Origin: Magnetovibrio sp.
GTDB taxonomy: Bacteria; Pseudomonadota; Alphaproteobacteria; Rhodospirillales; Casp-alpha2
Assembly (NCBI GenBank): GCA_002722175.1
Contig: PBKU01000050.1
Coordinates: forward strand, 1-64,000
Length of the DNA: 64,000 nt
Direction: 5' to 3'
This document shows positions 1-7,452 of this stretch, piece after piece. Both the position numbers and the translations under genes were made by a program. The notes below the pieces were generated by a model that worked only from the letters and a program-made list of their open reading frames with translations, ran no database searches and had not been told where the DNA came from. Numbering within the stretch: position 1 is the stretch's first letter; every line of letters starts with the position of its first letter.

Positions 1-680
1 AACACTTTGGAATAATTGATAAAAAGCCACTTGGAGGCAAACGAATTTTAGTTACTAGCGGCCCAACCAGAGAACGCATTGACCCAGTGCGCTGCATAAC
101 TAACTACTCCTCAGGGAAACAAGGCCACGCAATAGCGTCAGCTTTTTCGCGATTAGGCGCTGAGACGTTATTGGTGACCGGGCCAACATCCGAGGCAGAC
201 CCAGCTGATGTGAAGACGGTCCATATTGAAAGTGCTCTAGAAATGCTAGAGACTTGCAAGGCCTCTCTCCCCGTTGATGTAGCAGTATTGTGTGCTGCAG
301 TTACTGACTGGCATATAGAAAACCCAACGGATCAGAAGATAAAAAAAGAAGTAAATGCTGCCCCAAAGCTAAAATTGGTAAAAACTCCTGATATTCTTAA
401 AATTATTTGTTCCAGTGGAAAACTTCGACCTACGTTAGTTATAGGTTTTGCGGCAGAAACTGAAAATATTCTTGGCAATGCAAAAAATAAACTTCGGGAA
501 AAAAATTGTGACTGGATTGTAGCAAATGATATTTCCTCGAAAAGCAATACTTTTGCTAGTGAGAGCAATCAAGTTCATATTGTTACACGTGAAAATGTTG
601 AGGACTGGCCTAAAATGTCAAAGCTTCAGGTTGCAGAACGATTGGTGGATTACATTGCAAAAAAACTCACGGATGACTAA
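1..680 (+). CDS. coaBC: CoaBC (Dfp), 3' part: phosphopantothenate-cysteine ligase domain (partial)
   Basis: The reading frame is open from base 3, so the gene starts outside the window and only the C-terminal CoaB part is seen. CoaB joins 4'-phosphopantothenate to cysteine using CTP; with the CoaC decarboxylase domain it makes 4'-phosphopantetheine for coenzyme A. Visible motifs are the ligase-domain opening [14 protein letters not shown]-like stretch (bases about 48-90), [10 protein letters not shown], the AAVTDW loop, IKKE and the GFAAET and VANDI motifs, all characteristic of the domain. A GTG at 87 could be mistaken for the start, but the conserved residues before it show it is internal. 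The stop at 678-680 lies 2 nt before dut, so the two are probably cotranscribed. The coaBC-dut pairing is common in Alphaproteobacteria. Confidence 0.95.
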   Translation, partial: HFGIIDKKPLGGKRILVTSGPTRERIDPVRCITNYSSGKQGHAIASAFSRLGAETLLVTGPTSEADPADVKTVHIESALEMLETCKASLPVDVAVLCAAVTDWHIENPTDQKIKKEVNAAPKLKLVKTPDILKIICSSGKLRPTLVIGFAAETENILGNAKNKLREKNCDWIVANDISSKSNTFASESNQVHIVTRENVEDWPKMSKLQVAERLVDYIAKKLTDD

Positions 681-682
681 TC

Positions 683-1138
683 ATGAAAACTTTAAGGGTC
701 CCTATCCAGCAAATTGATTACGCTAAAGATCTCCCATTACCAATTTATGCAACAGATGGAAGTGCAGGCGTTGACCTTCTAGCAGCTATCGATGAACCCA
801 TAACCATTGATTGTGGTTGTCACTTGGTCATTCCAACAGGAATAGCTATCGCGATACCTATCGGATACGAGGGGCAAGTTCGGCCACGGTCGGGGCTGGC
901 TGTGCGAAAAGGTTTAACGATATTGAATAGTCCGGGCACTATAGATAGTGATTATCGTGGCGAAATTAGTGTTGTTTTGATTAATCTTGGGAAGGAACCT
1001 TCCACAATAATTCGTGGTCATCGCATTGCCCAATTAATTATTTCTCCAGTAGTTCGTGTTCAATGGCAAGAAGCAAAAGAATTGATAGATACTGACCGTG
1101 GTGTTGGAGGTTTTGGCTCAACTGGGCTAGGAGCCTAG
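683..1138 (+). CDS. dut: dUTP diphosphatase
   Basis: Trimeric dUTPase that hydrolyses dUTP to dUMP and pyrophosphate, keeping uracil out of DNA and supplying dUMP for thymidylate synthesis. The 151-residue length is normal. All five family motifs can be seen: [10 protein letters not shown] (motif 1), RPRSGLA (motif 2), the [10 protein letters not shown] segment containing the catalytic Asp (motif 3), [10 protein letters not shown] (motif 4) and the C-terminal arm [10 protein letters not shown] (motif 5) that closes over the active site. It starts 2 nt after the coaBC stop, which indicates translational coupling. An Rrf2 regulator begins 8 nt further on, so transcription may continue through. 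Confidence 0.97.
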   Translation: MKTLRVPIQQIDYAKDLPLPIYATDGSAGVDLLAAIDEPITIDCGCHLVIPTGIAIAIPIGYEGQVRPRSGLAVRKGLTILNSPGTIDSDYRGEISVVLINLGKEPSTIIRGHRIAQLIISPVVRVQWQEAKELIDTDRGVGGFGSTGLGA

Positions 1139-1146
1139 GGAGATAG

Positions 1147-1602
1147 ATGTTAAAACTACCCAGAAAGATATTGTTTTCGGTTGAAGCGGTTTTAGATATA
1201 GCTTACCACTCTAGTGGGCGGTTAGCGTCAAGCAGGGATATTACTAGAAGGCAGGGTATTCCGCGACGTTATCTTGAGCAAGTCCTTCAGCAATTGGTTA
1301 GAGGTGGAATATTAATTGGCAAGCGGGGACCAAAGGGTGGATATCGCTTATCCCGTGAAAGACGGCGGATAATGGTTGGTGATGTAATTCGTTGTATTTG
1401 GAAAACTGAAATCCCTGAGAGTAAAAGCGATTTTAAATTGGACTCTGAATTAGGCGTGAAAGTGCTAGAGCCACTATGGGATCATATTCAGGTGTTAGCG
1501 ATTAGGCAATTAGATAATATCAGTATTGAAGACCTGTGTAATAAAGCAAAAAAGGCAGGTGTAAAGGGCGAAGGGAATTATAAGCACGATTTTATAATAT
1601 AA
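1147..1602 (+). CDS. Rrf2-family transcriptional regulator, probable cysteine regulator
   Basis: A 151-residue winged-helix repressor of the Rrf2 family. The N-terminal helix-turn-helix (residues about 25-60, with SSRDITRRQGIPRRYLEQVL) and the wing (KRGPKGGYRLSR) are typical. It is not IscR: the three-cysteine [2Fe-2S] cluster loop is absent; the only cysteines are C83 and C131. A gene order of regulator directly followed by cysK resembles CymR of Firmicutes, a cluster-free Rrf2 protein that senses cysteine status through CysK. I infer, but cannot prove, a similar role here. The start has a GGGAGA ribosome-binding site just before it. The gene sits only 8 nt after dut and 26 nt before cysK. 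Confidence 0.85.
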   Translation: MLKLPRKILFSVEAVLDIAYHSSGRLASSRDITRRQGIPRRYLEQVLQQLVRGGILIGKRGPKGGYRLSRERRRIMVGDVIRCIWKTEIPESKSDFKLDSELGVKVLEPLWDHIQVLAIRQLDNISIEDLCNKAKKAGVKGEGNYKHDFII

Positions 1603-1628
1603 ACTCGTAGCTGCAAAAAGGTGGACTT

Positions 1629-2618
1629 ATGGGGGAAGTTTTGGGGGAAAAGCTGGAAGTTAATTATCAAGCCCGCGGAATAATATATGATAGTATCCTC
1701 GACACCATAGGGGGAACGCCAGCTATTAGACTGAAACGCATATCGGCAAAGGCTGGTGTTAAGGCAGAGATCATAGGTAAATGCGAATTTTTCAATCCCT
1801 TAGCTTCAGTTAAAGATCGCATTGGCCTATCGATGATCAATGCAGCTGAAAAGAAGCATCCGGATATCTCAAAAGGTGTTTTGGTGGAACCAACTTCGGG
1901 GAATACTGGTATAGCTTTAGCTTTTGTTTGTGCTGCTAAGGGCTATAGGTTGATTTTAACTATGCCTGATAGCATGTCAGTTGAAAGAAGAAAAATGCTT
2001 ATTCTTCTAGGGGCAGAACTAGAACTCACTCCGGCTGTTGATGGAATGCAGGGAGCAATAGAACGTGCTGAGCAAATAGTTGCAAGTACGGAAGGTGCTG
2101 TTATGCTGCAACAGTTTGAAAATCCAGCAAACCCTGAAGTGCATCGGCAGACAACAGCTGAAGAAATCTGGAGAGATATGGATGGTAAATTAGATGTGTT
2201 GGTGACGGGGGTTGGAACAGGTGGGACCTTAACAGGATGTGCATCTGCCCTAAAGAACCGTATTCCAGCAATTCAAATTGTTGCAGTTGAGCCAGAAGAT
2301 AGCGCGGTCCTCTCTGGGGGGCGACCTGGGTCTCACAAAATACAGGGTATTGGTGCCGGGTTCATACCAAAAATTTTAGATACAAAGTTTATTGACGAAG
2401 TTTTGCAAATAGGCAACGAAAGAGCTCTTGCCACAGCACGTGAACTTGCCTCTCTAGAAGGAATTCCAGGTGGAATATCATCTGGAGCTGCTGTTGCAGC
2501 AGCCCTAGAAATTGGTAGTCGCCCAGATATGACTAAGAAGCGAATAGTTACTATTCTTCCATCTTTTGCAGAAAGATATCTTTCAACTGCGTTATTTGAT
2601 GAGCTGGAGCTAGAGTAG
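1629..2618 (+). CDS. cysK: Cysteine synthase A (O-acetylserine sulfhydrylase)
   Basis: PLP enzyme making cysteine from O-acetylserine and sulfide. At 329 residues it is full length. The PLP-binding lysine is in the NPLASVKDRIG motif (about residue 60), the substrate loop is PTSGNTGIAL and the phosphate-binding loop is TGVGTGGTLTG. The GAGFIP motif and SSGAAVAA near the C-terminus are also CysK-like. There is no CBS domain, so it is not cystathionine beta-synthase. It lies directly downstream of an Rrf2 regulator and is probably controlled by it. An AAAGGTGG ribosome-binding site precedes the ATG. The C-terminus is a little longer than in E. coli CysK. Confidence 0.94.
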   Translation: MGEVLGEKLEVNYQARGIIYDSILDTIGGTPAIRLKRISAKAGVKAEIIGKCEFFNPLASVKDRIGLSMINAAEKKHPDISKGVLVEPTSGNTGIALAFVCAAKGYRLILTMPDSMSVERRKMLILLGAELELTPAVDGMQGAIERAEQIVASTEGAVMLQQFENPANPEVHRQTTAEEIWRDMDGKLDVLVTGVGTGGTLTGCASALKNRIPAIQIVAVEPEDSAVLSGGRPGSHKIQGIGAGFIPKILDTKFIDEVLQIGNERALATARELASLEGIPGGISSGAAVAAALEIGSRPDMTKKRIVTILPSFAERYLSTALFDELELE

Positions 2619-2728
2619 GGAAGAATATAATATTAATATTATTTTTGTTTCACACGTTAAACGGGCGTGTAGACTTTATAAATTCGAATTGACAGCAAAA
2701 GGTCGCAGGTAGGTTGTTAGGCTCGAAA

Positions 2729-3532
2729 ATGGATGTTAGTTTAACCCAAGAACAGGTCAACCGCTATGCTCGCCATATCTTACTTAAAGAAGTAGGTGGT
2801 GTTGGGCAGGAAAAGATGCTGAATTCGCGCGTTTTAGTTATTGGCGCTGGTGGACTTGGCTCGCCTCTGCTTCTATATCTTGCTGCGGCGGGTATAGGTA
2901 CAATAGGGGTGATCGATGATGATAATGTCGATCTTTCAAATTTGCAGCGTCAGATTATTCATAAAACATCGAGCATCGGTGCAAAAAAAGTGGACAGTGT
3001 TCGAGAAGCTTTGCAGTCTATTAACCCGGATGTAGAGGTTATCCCAATCTTTGGCCGACTAAACAAAGCCAATGCATTAGGGTTATTTAAGGACTACGAC
3101 TTAGTTGTTGATGGTAGCGATAATTTTGAAACTCGCTTTTTAGTCAATGACGCTTCCTATCTTACGCGAAGGACATTAGTTTCTGCTGCAATTTTGCGGT
3201 TTGATGGCCAGATTGGGACATTTAAAGCTTTTCTTCAGAGCGGGGATGGTTCCCATGGACCATGTTATCGATGTATTTTTCGCGACCCCCCTGAAAACGC
3301 GGTCCCGACATGTGCTGAAGCGGGAGTAATGGGTGCATTATGTGGGCTAATGGGTTCTTTGCAGGCAAATGAAGTAATAAAAGAACTTCTTGGACTTGGT
3401 GACAGTTTATCTGGATCAATTTTGATTGTAGATGGTCTCTCTACAGAATTTAGAAAAATCAAGGTTAAAGCGGACCCAGAGTGCCCTCTTTGCGGGACTC
3501 GGCCGACTATAACAGATCTTTCAATTCATTGA
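2729..3532 (+). CDS. moeB: MoeB/ThiF-family sulfur-carrier adenylyltransferase
   Basis: E1-like enzyme that adenylates the C-terminal Gly-Gly of a ubiquitin-like sulfur carrier (MoaD for molybdopterin or ThiS for thiazole). The nucleotide-binding motif GAGGLGSPLLLYLA (about residues 40-53), DDDNVDLSNLQRQ and DGSDNFETRF are visible, and two zinc cysteine pairs CYRC and CPLC are intact. There is no fused rhodanese domain. I chose the ATG at 2729 because a TTG 15 nt upstream would add five residues not typical of the family. No carrier gene is in the window, so MoeB and ThiF cannot be separated by context; the length (267 aa) fits both. It is transcribed towards htpG. Confidence 0.9.
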   Translation: MDVSLTQEQVNRYARHILLKEVGGVGQEKMLNSRVLVIGAGGLGSPLLLYLAAAGIGTIGVIDDDNVDLSNLQRQIIHKTSSIGAKKVDSVREALQSINPDVEVIPIFGRLNKANALGLFKDYDLVVDGSDNFETRFLVNDASYLTRRTLVSAAILRFDGQIGTFKAFLQSGDGSHGPCYRCIFRDPPENAVPTCAEAGVMGALCGLMGSLQANEVIKELLGLGDSLSGSILIVDGLSTEFRKIKVKADPECPLCGTRPTITDLSIH

Positions 3533-3550
3533 AGCATTGGGATCAATTAG

Positions 3551-3569
3551 AAGGGTTCTTTGGGCCCTT
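3551..3569. terminator. Weak hairpin between convergent moeB and htpG
   Basis: AAGGG (3551-3555) can pair with CCCTT (3565-3569) across a 9-nt loop in the gap between two converging genes. There is no clear T-run on either side, so this is only a possible terminator. Confidence 0.25.
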
Positions 3570-3677
3570 GCGTTTATCTCTTGCATTTAGAAATGTTTTG
3601 CTAGGTTAACAGGCTAGTTCTGGTAGGGTGAGTAGCTTGCTGGCCGGTAATAGGTTTAATGATAGGAAGTTTTCTCT

Positions 3678-5588
3678 CTAGTTCGTGAGGCCTTTAACCA
3701 TTAAGTCAGACATGCGCTTGACAAATGCCCTGGGGTCGGCAACAGGTTCGCCTTCTACAATTCGCGCTTGATCAAACAAGAGATGCGAAGCATCGTGCAG
3801 TATTTGTGTTTTTGCCCCTTTTTTTGCAGCGATTTTTGCCAATCCTTTAATAAGAGGGTGCTTTGGGTTTATTTCTAGAATTCGAGGGCCTAAATCCTCT
3901 AGCTGATTGTGCTGCTTAAGTAAACGCTCTAGGTTCATATCCATAGCATTTTCGTCAGCCACTAAGCAGCAAGCACTGTCCGTTAATCGTTTGGAAGAAA
4001 CAACATTCTTTACCGCTTCTCCTAGTGCTACTTTTATTATACCAATTAGGCTATCAACATCGGGCTGAGTTTTTTCAGAGTCTGCATCTTTCCGTTTATT
4101 GCTTTTTGAAGTTTTCTGTTTTAGTTCAGATAGATCTATATTTCCTTTTGTAATGGACTTAAATTTTTTACTCTCGTACTCGCCAACTGCCGGGAGCCAA
4201 AACTCATCGACTGGGTCGGTCATAAATAAAACTTCTACATTTTTTTCTTTAAAACCTTCTAGTTGTGGGCTTTCGCGGAGATTACCAACGTCTTCACCAG
4301 TGATGTAGTAGATTTCGTTTTGACCTTCCACCATGCCTTCAACATAACTTGCCAGTGATGTAATTTTGTCCCCCTTTGAAGAGTTAAATCGGGAAAGCTC
4401 AATTAAGTTCTTACGATTTTCAAAGTCTTCATGGATCCCTTCTTTAAGAACCATCCCAAAGTTTTCCCAGAATTCTGTGTAATCTTCGGGTGCTTTCTCC
4501 GCTTTTTTCTTTAGTTCATTTAAAATGCGTTTTATTAAACCCTTTTTAATCCTTTCAATTGCAGGGTTCATTTGTAATAGTTCGCGACTTACATTTAAGT
4601 CTAGATCTTCAGAGTCGATTATCCCTCGAGTAAATCTTAGATACCCAGGTAGAATATGTTCGGCATTATCAGTGATAAACACTCGGTTAACGTAAAGTTT
4701 TAAGTTGCTCTTTCGCTCTGGATTAAATAAATCAAAGGGACGAGTTGACGGGATAAATAACAGATTAGTGTAACTGCTTACACCTTCTACTCTGTTGTGT
4801 ATAGTCAACCAGGGATCGTCAAAAACATGGGCAACGTGGTGATAAAATTCTTTATACTGCTCTTTGGTAATAGCTTTTTTTTCACGTGTCCATAAAGCAG
4901 ACGCAGTATTGAGCGTTTTGGCGTCCTCACTTTTTTCTTTTGATTTCAGGACAATTGGGACCCCGATATGGTCAGAGTAGCGTTTAACTATATTTTCTAT
5001 TCGAGGAATATCGAGAAATTCTTGTTGTGTTTTCTTGAGATGAACCGTTACATCTGTACCGTGACTTTCTCTATTAGCTGCTTCCACACAAAATTCACCT
5101 TGCCCATCAGACGTCCAAAGCCACGATGTTTTTTCACCACATTTACGGGTTAAAACATCAACTTTATCAGCTACCATGAAGGCAGAGTAGAAGCCAACGC
5201 CAAATTGGCCTATTAGCCCAATATCACTTTGACTACTGTTTTTCGCTTTTTCAGTTAAATGCTCTATAAAGGCCTGGGTTCCAGATCTAGCAATAGTTCC
5301 CAAAGACTCAATCAAATCGCCTCTGCTCATTCCAATCCCATTGTCGGAGATCGTTAATATTTTATTTTTCTTATCAGGGTTAATAGTAACCTTGAACTCT
5401 CCGTCTCCCTTTAAAAGACTAGGGTTTGTTAGAGCTTCATAGCGGAGTTTGTCACACGCATCAGACGCATTAGATATTAACTCCCGAAGAAAGACTTCTT
5501 TTTGGCTATATAAAGAGTGTGCGACAATATCAAGTAACTTTCCTACCTCAGCTTGAAAAGCAAAGGTCTCTTGTTGATTTTTTTTCAT
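3678..5588 (-). CDS. htpG: Chaperone protein HtpG (Hsp90)
   Basis: Bacterial Hsp90, a dimeric ATP-dependent chaperone. The 636-residue length fits (E. coli 624). The N-terminal GHKL ATPase shows ELISNASDACDKLR, DNGIGMS and GQFGVGFYSAFMV; the middle domain has the NRVFI and RGIIDSEDLDLNVSRE motifs around the catalytic arginine; the C-terminal dimerisation domain follows a Lys-rich linker (TSKSNKRKDADSEK). An AAAGGAG ribosome-binding site lies 8-9 nt before the ATG. A heat-shock-type promoter candidate is seen about 90-120 nt upstream. It is a single gene transcribed against moeB. Confidence 0.98.
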   Translation of the reverse strand: MKKNQQETFAFQAEVGKLLDIVAHSLYSQKEVFLRELISNASDACDKLRYEALTNPSLLKGDGEFKVTINPDKKNKILTISDNGIGMSRGDLIESLGTIARSGTQAFIEHLTEKAKNSSQSDIGLIGQFGVGFYSAFMVADKVDVLTRKCGEKTSWLWTSDGQGEFCVEAANRESHGTDVTVHLKKTQQEFLDIPRIENIVKRYSDHIGVPIVLKSKEKSEDAKTLNTASALWTREKKAITKEQYKEFYHHVAHVFDDPWLTIHNRVEGVSSYTNLLFIPSTRPFDLFNPERKSNLKLYVNRVFITDNAEHILPGYLRFTRGIIDSEDLDLNVSRELLQMNPAIERIKKGLIKRILNELKKKAEKAPEDYTEFWENFGMVLKEGIHEDFENRKNLIELSRFNSSKGDKITSLASYVEGMVEGQNEIYYITGEDVGNLRESPQLEGFKEKNVEVLFMTDPVDEFWLPAVGEYESKKFKSITKGNIDLSELKQKTSKSNKRKDADSEKTQPDVDSLIGIIKVALGEAVKNVVSSKRLTDSACCLVADENAMDMNLERLLKQHNQLEDLGPRILEINPKHPLIKGLAKIAAKKGAKTQILHDASHLLFDQARIVEGEPVADPRAFVKRMSDLMVKGLTN

Positions 5589-5676
5589 AGCACTGCTCCT
5601 TTATTGGCATATTCTCAAGTAGACTTATATTTTACTGGCTACTTGTTTGCGATATCAAAAACATTTTTCATTTGCC

Positions 5677-5707
5677 ATATATGTGGCTTTATAGCTCAAT
5701 TCGCAAG
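5677..5707 (-). promoter_or_regulatory. Candidate sigma-32-type promoter for htpG
   Basis: Read on the minus strand, CTTG (5707-5704) is followed after 17 nt by CCACATATAT (5686-5677). This resembles the alphaproteobacterial RpoH pattern (CTTG-rich -35, C-rich start of the -10 followed by TAT). It lies about 90 nt upstream of the htpG start, a sensible place for a heat-shock promoter. Based on motif similarity only. Confidence 0.35.
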
Positions 5708-5795
5708 GTCGAAAGGTGGTTCAGTGATTAAGACAATCTATAAAAAAGCGTTTGAGTTTTAGTGGAATAATTGCAAACGAGAGCTAGCTTCGGAA

Positions 5796-5869
5796 AAAGG
5801 AGGCGTCAGGGAAGGGGCCTGGGAACCCTCAATCCTGCGCCACTGTGTGTGGCGCGCCTCTGACGCCTC
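5796..5869 (-). terminator. Large imperfect hairpin with U-tract on the minus strand
   Basis: A 9-bp stem AGGCGTCAG (5801-5809) / CTGACGCCT (5860-5868) encloses an inner hairpin GCGCCA (about 5837-5842) / TGGCGC (about 5850-5855). On the minus strand the outer stem is followed by CCTTTTT, so it can act as a terminator or as the 3' end of a small RNA transcribed leftward. A further 5-bp hairpin (TGGAG 5871-5875 / CTCCA 5885-5889) lies just upstream in that direction. I could not match it to SRP, RNase P, 6S or tmRNA. Confidence 0.4.
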
Positions 5870-5962
5870 TTGGAGCCGGCCAGACTCCATACACGTTGTA
5901 ATTCCTCTATGAGCTGATAATGCCAAGTATCGGGTCTTATTCCCTTGATAGAGAAAAATTCC

Positions 5963-6080
5963 CTTAGGCTAGATCAATACCTTCTCGAAGTGGCCGCTGG
6001 GTAGCCACCTCATGTTCACTCCCTAGGAGCTGCCAGTTCTATGCATAGCTAACGAGAAGGCCCTTAAGATAGTTCCTAAG
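5963..6080. ncRNA. Nested inverted repeats: candidate structured RNA of unknown family
   Basis: Two coaxial stems can form: CTTAGG (5963-5968) with CCTAAG (6075-6080), and inside it CCTTCTCG (5980-5987) with CGAGAAGG (6053-6060). Within the inner loop GTGGC can pair with GCCAC. This rod-like architecture is compatible with a small RNA or with a structured 3' UTR. The strand cannot be decided; the minus strand is favoured by the U-tract hairpin at 5796-5869. It overlaps the 3' end of a possible small protein gene at 6023-6208, so at most one reading may be right. Confidence 0.3.
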
Positions 6081-6208
6081 CAATCAATCTCATTGAACTG
6101 AAATTTATACCTTTTATTGAAAAGACAATAAATTTGCTCAATTGCTGCTACACTAGTTGTGGCGTCTGATGGACCAGGGCACCTTGGACACGTACATTTC
6201 CATTCCAT
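6023..6208 (-). CDS. Possible small Cys-rich protein (61 aa), unknown function
   Basis: I do not recognise this protein. It is supported mainly by a perfect Shine-Dalgarno sequence AAGGAGG (6216-6222, minus strand) with an ideal 7-nt spacing to the ATG. The N-terminus carries a tight cysteine cluster (C5, C7, C10 in the motif KCTCPRCPGP) that could bind a metal; two more cysteines are at 28 and 43. There is no signal peptide or membrane segment. Downstream on the same strand is a U-tract hairpin and then htpG. The start has strong support but the family is unknown, and an RNA with no coding role remains possible. Confidence 0.4.
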   Translation of the reverse strand: MEWKCTCPRCPGPSDATTSVAAIEQIYCLFNKRYKFQFNEIDCLGTILRAFSLAMHRTGSS

Positions 6209-6340
6209 TAGCGCCCCTCCTTTTCATCACAGCAGGTTTGATAAATCAGCACGAAAGAGCCATACCTCAACGTGCACCCTTACCATGGAAGGTTGGTGGA
6301 TAGAGGGCAATTGTTAAACATGGGGGTAAATATAAATTCT

Positions 6341-6614
6341 TGTGAATAACTTGTATGGGAACACACAGTTAGTACACAGAGTTTTCCACATTGAAAAAGA
6401 AAACTATATGAATCAATGCTTTAATTAAAACATTAAAAATTAAGGAGTTGAGAACCGCATTGAATATGTTAAATAATAACAAAGAATAGCTGAATAATAG
6501 GAATACTATTCTAGCGAGGGCAAAGAGCTCTACTAAGTATCGTTAATATTAATGCTATATTAGCAGATGAAATATTGCGTTTAAATGTTGAGTTTCAGGT
6601 TGTTTTGTGAAAAA
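6341..6614. other. AT-rich region with three DnaA-box-like 9-mers
   Basis: Three matches to the relaxed DnaA box TTWTNCACA occur in 274 nt: 6341-6349 (as TGTGAATAA), 6382-6390 (TTTTCCACA) and 6606-6614 (as TGTGAAAAA). The DNA between the second and third is very AT-rich. This could be a DnaA-regulated promoter region for sdhC or a replication-related site, or coincidence; no perfect TTATCCACA is present. The rest of the 5589-6652 gap holds only the features listed separately. Confidence 0.2.
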
Positions 6615-6652
6615 GCTAGCACTTGAATTTCAAGATCATATGAGGAACTATT

Positions 6653-7051
6653 ATGGGATCAGATAATGGGCGGCCGATATCGCCCCACCTTCAAATTTAT
6701 CGTCCTCAAATTACTTCTATTCTTTCAATCACGCACCGCTTTACAGGAATAATTCTAAGCTTCGGGGCCTGTCTTTTGTTTTATTGGCTCACGGCGGCAA
6801 GTCTTGGAGTTGAGGCCTACAATACAGCTCAGAGTATTTTAAGTTCGTGGATAGGAAAGTTTGTAATGCTTGGTGTGGTTTTTTCTGTTTGGTACCATTT
6901 AGCTAATGGGATTAGACATTTGTTTTGGGATATTGGGGTAGGGTTTGAATTAACAACCTTGCGATTTTCGGGATTAATAGTAGTGATTTCTTCAGGTTTG
7001 TTGACCTTTGGTACTTACATGGCTTGTTATATATTAATGGGAATCAATTGA
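6653..7051 (+). CDS. sdhC: Succinate dehydrogenase cytochrome b556 subunit
   Basis: Membrane anchor of complex II; with SdhD it binds haem b and ubiquinone. 132 residues with three hydrophobic segments (roughly 30-50, 63-83 and 105-128). The family signature RPISPHLQIY and SITHRFTG are at the N-terminus, and the haem-ligand histidine lies in WYHLANGIRHL. The ATG has GAGGAA just upstream. The TGA stop shares one base with the sdhD ATG. First gene of the sdhCDAB operon. Confidence 0.96.
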   Translation: MGSDNGRPISPHLQIYRPQITSILSITHRFTGIILSFGACLLFYWLTAASLGVEAYNTAQSILSSWIGKFVMLGVVFSVWYHLANGIRHLFWDIGVGFELTTLRFSGLIVVISSGLLTFGTYMACYILMGIN

Positions 7052-7452
7052 TGGATGTGCGTTCAATGAATATGCGCTCCCACCTATCGAGAGTACGTGG
7101 TCTAGGAGCAAATCATATTGGAGTGCATCATTTTTGGGTGCAGCGCATAACAGCTATAGCTCTCATTCCTTTGATGGTGTGGTTTATGATAGAAGCTCTC
7201 CAACTTGTTAATGCTAGCCATGAGGCTTTTGTTTTTTGGGTGGGGTCTGACTATAATCCAGTGCTTTTAGGGCTCTTGATTGTCTTTAGTTTTTATCATG
7301 GCCAACTTGGGCTGCAAGTTATTATTGAGGATTACGTGAGAAATGAAGGCTATAAAATAACTCTCATAATTACTATTAAGCTGTTTGCTTTGGCAGTCGC
7401 TATTTGCTCTTTGTTTTCTGTTATGCGCCTAACCTTTAAGGTTTTATTGTAG
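7051..7452 (+). CDS. sdhD: Succinate dehydrogenase hydrophobic anchor subunit
   Basis: Second membrane anchor of complex II. From the ATG at 7051, which overlaps the sdhC stop by one base (TGATG), the protein is 133 residues with three membrane segments. The motif FWVQRITAIALIPL and the haem/quinone-site region FYHGQLGLQVIIEDYV match SdhD. A longer reading from 7024 would overlap sdhC by nine more codons and is not needed. The stop TAG abuts the sdhA ATG at 7453 directly, indicating tight coupling. Confidence 0.95.
   Translation: MDVRSMNMRSHLSRVRGLGANHIGVHHFWVQRITAIALIPLMVWFMIEALQLVNASHEAFVFWVGSDYNPVLLGLLIVFSFYHGQLGLQVIIEDYVRNEGYKITLIITIKLFALAVAICSLFSVMRLTFKVLL

Noticed and set aside
1147-1602. 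IscR
   Set aside because: No three-cysteine cluster motif and no isc/suf genes adjacent.
5771-5790. tmRNA tag-like coding stretch (GCAAACGA)
   Set aside because: The frame reads only four codons before a stop and there is no tRNA-like domain or pairing nearby.
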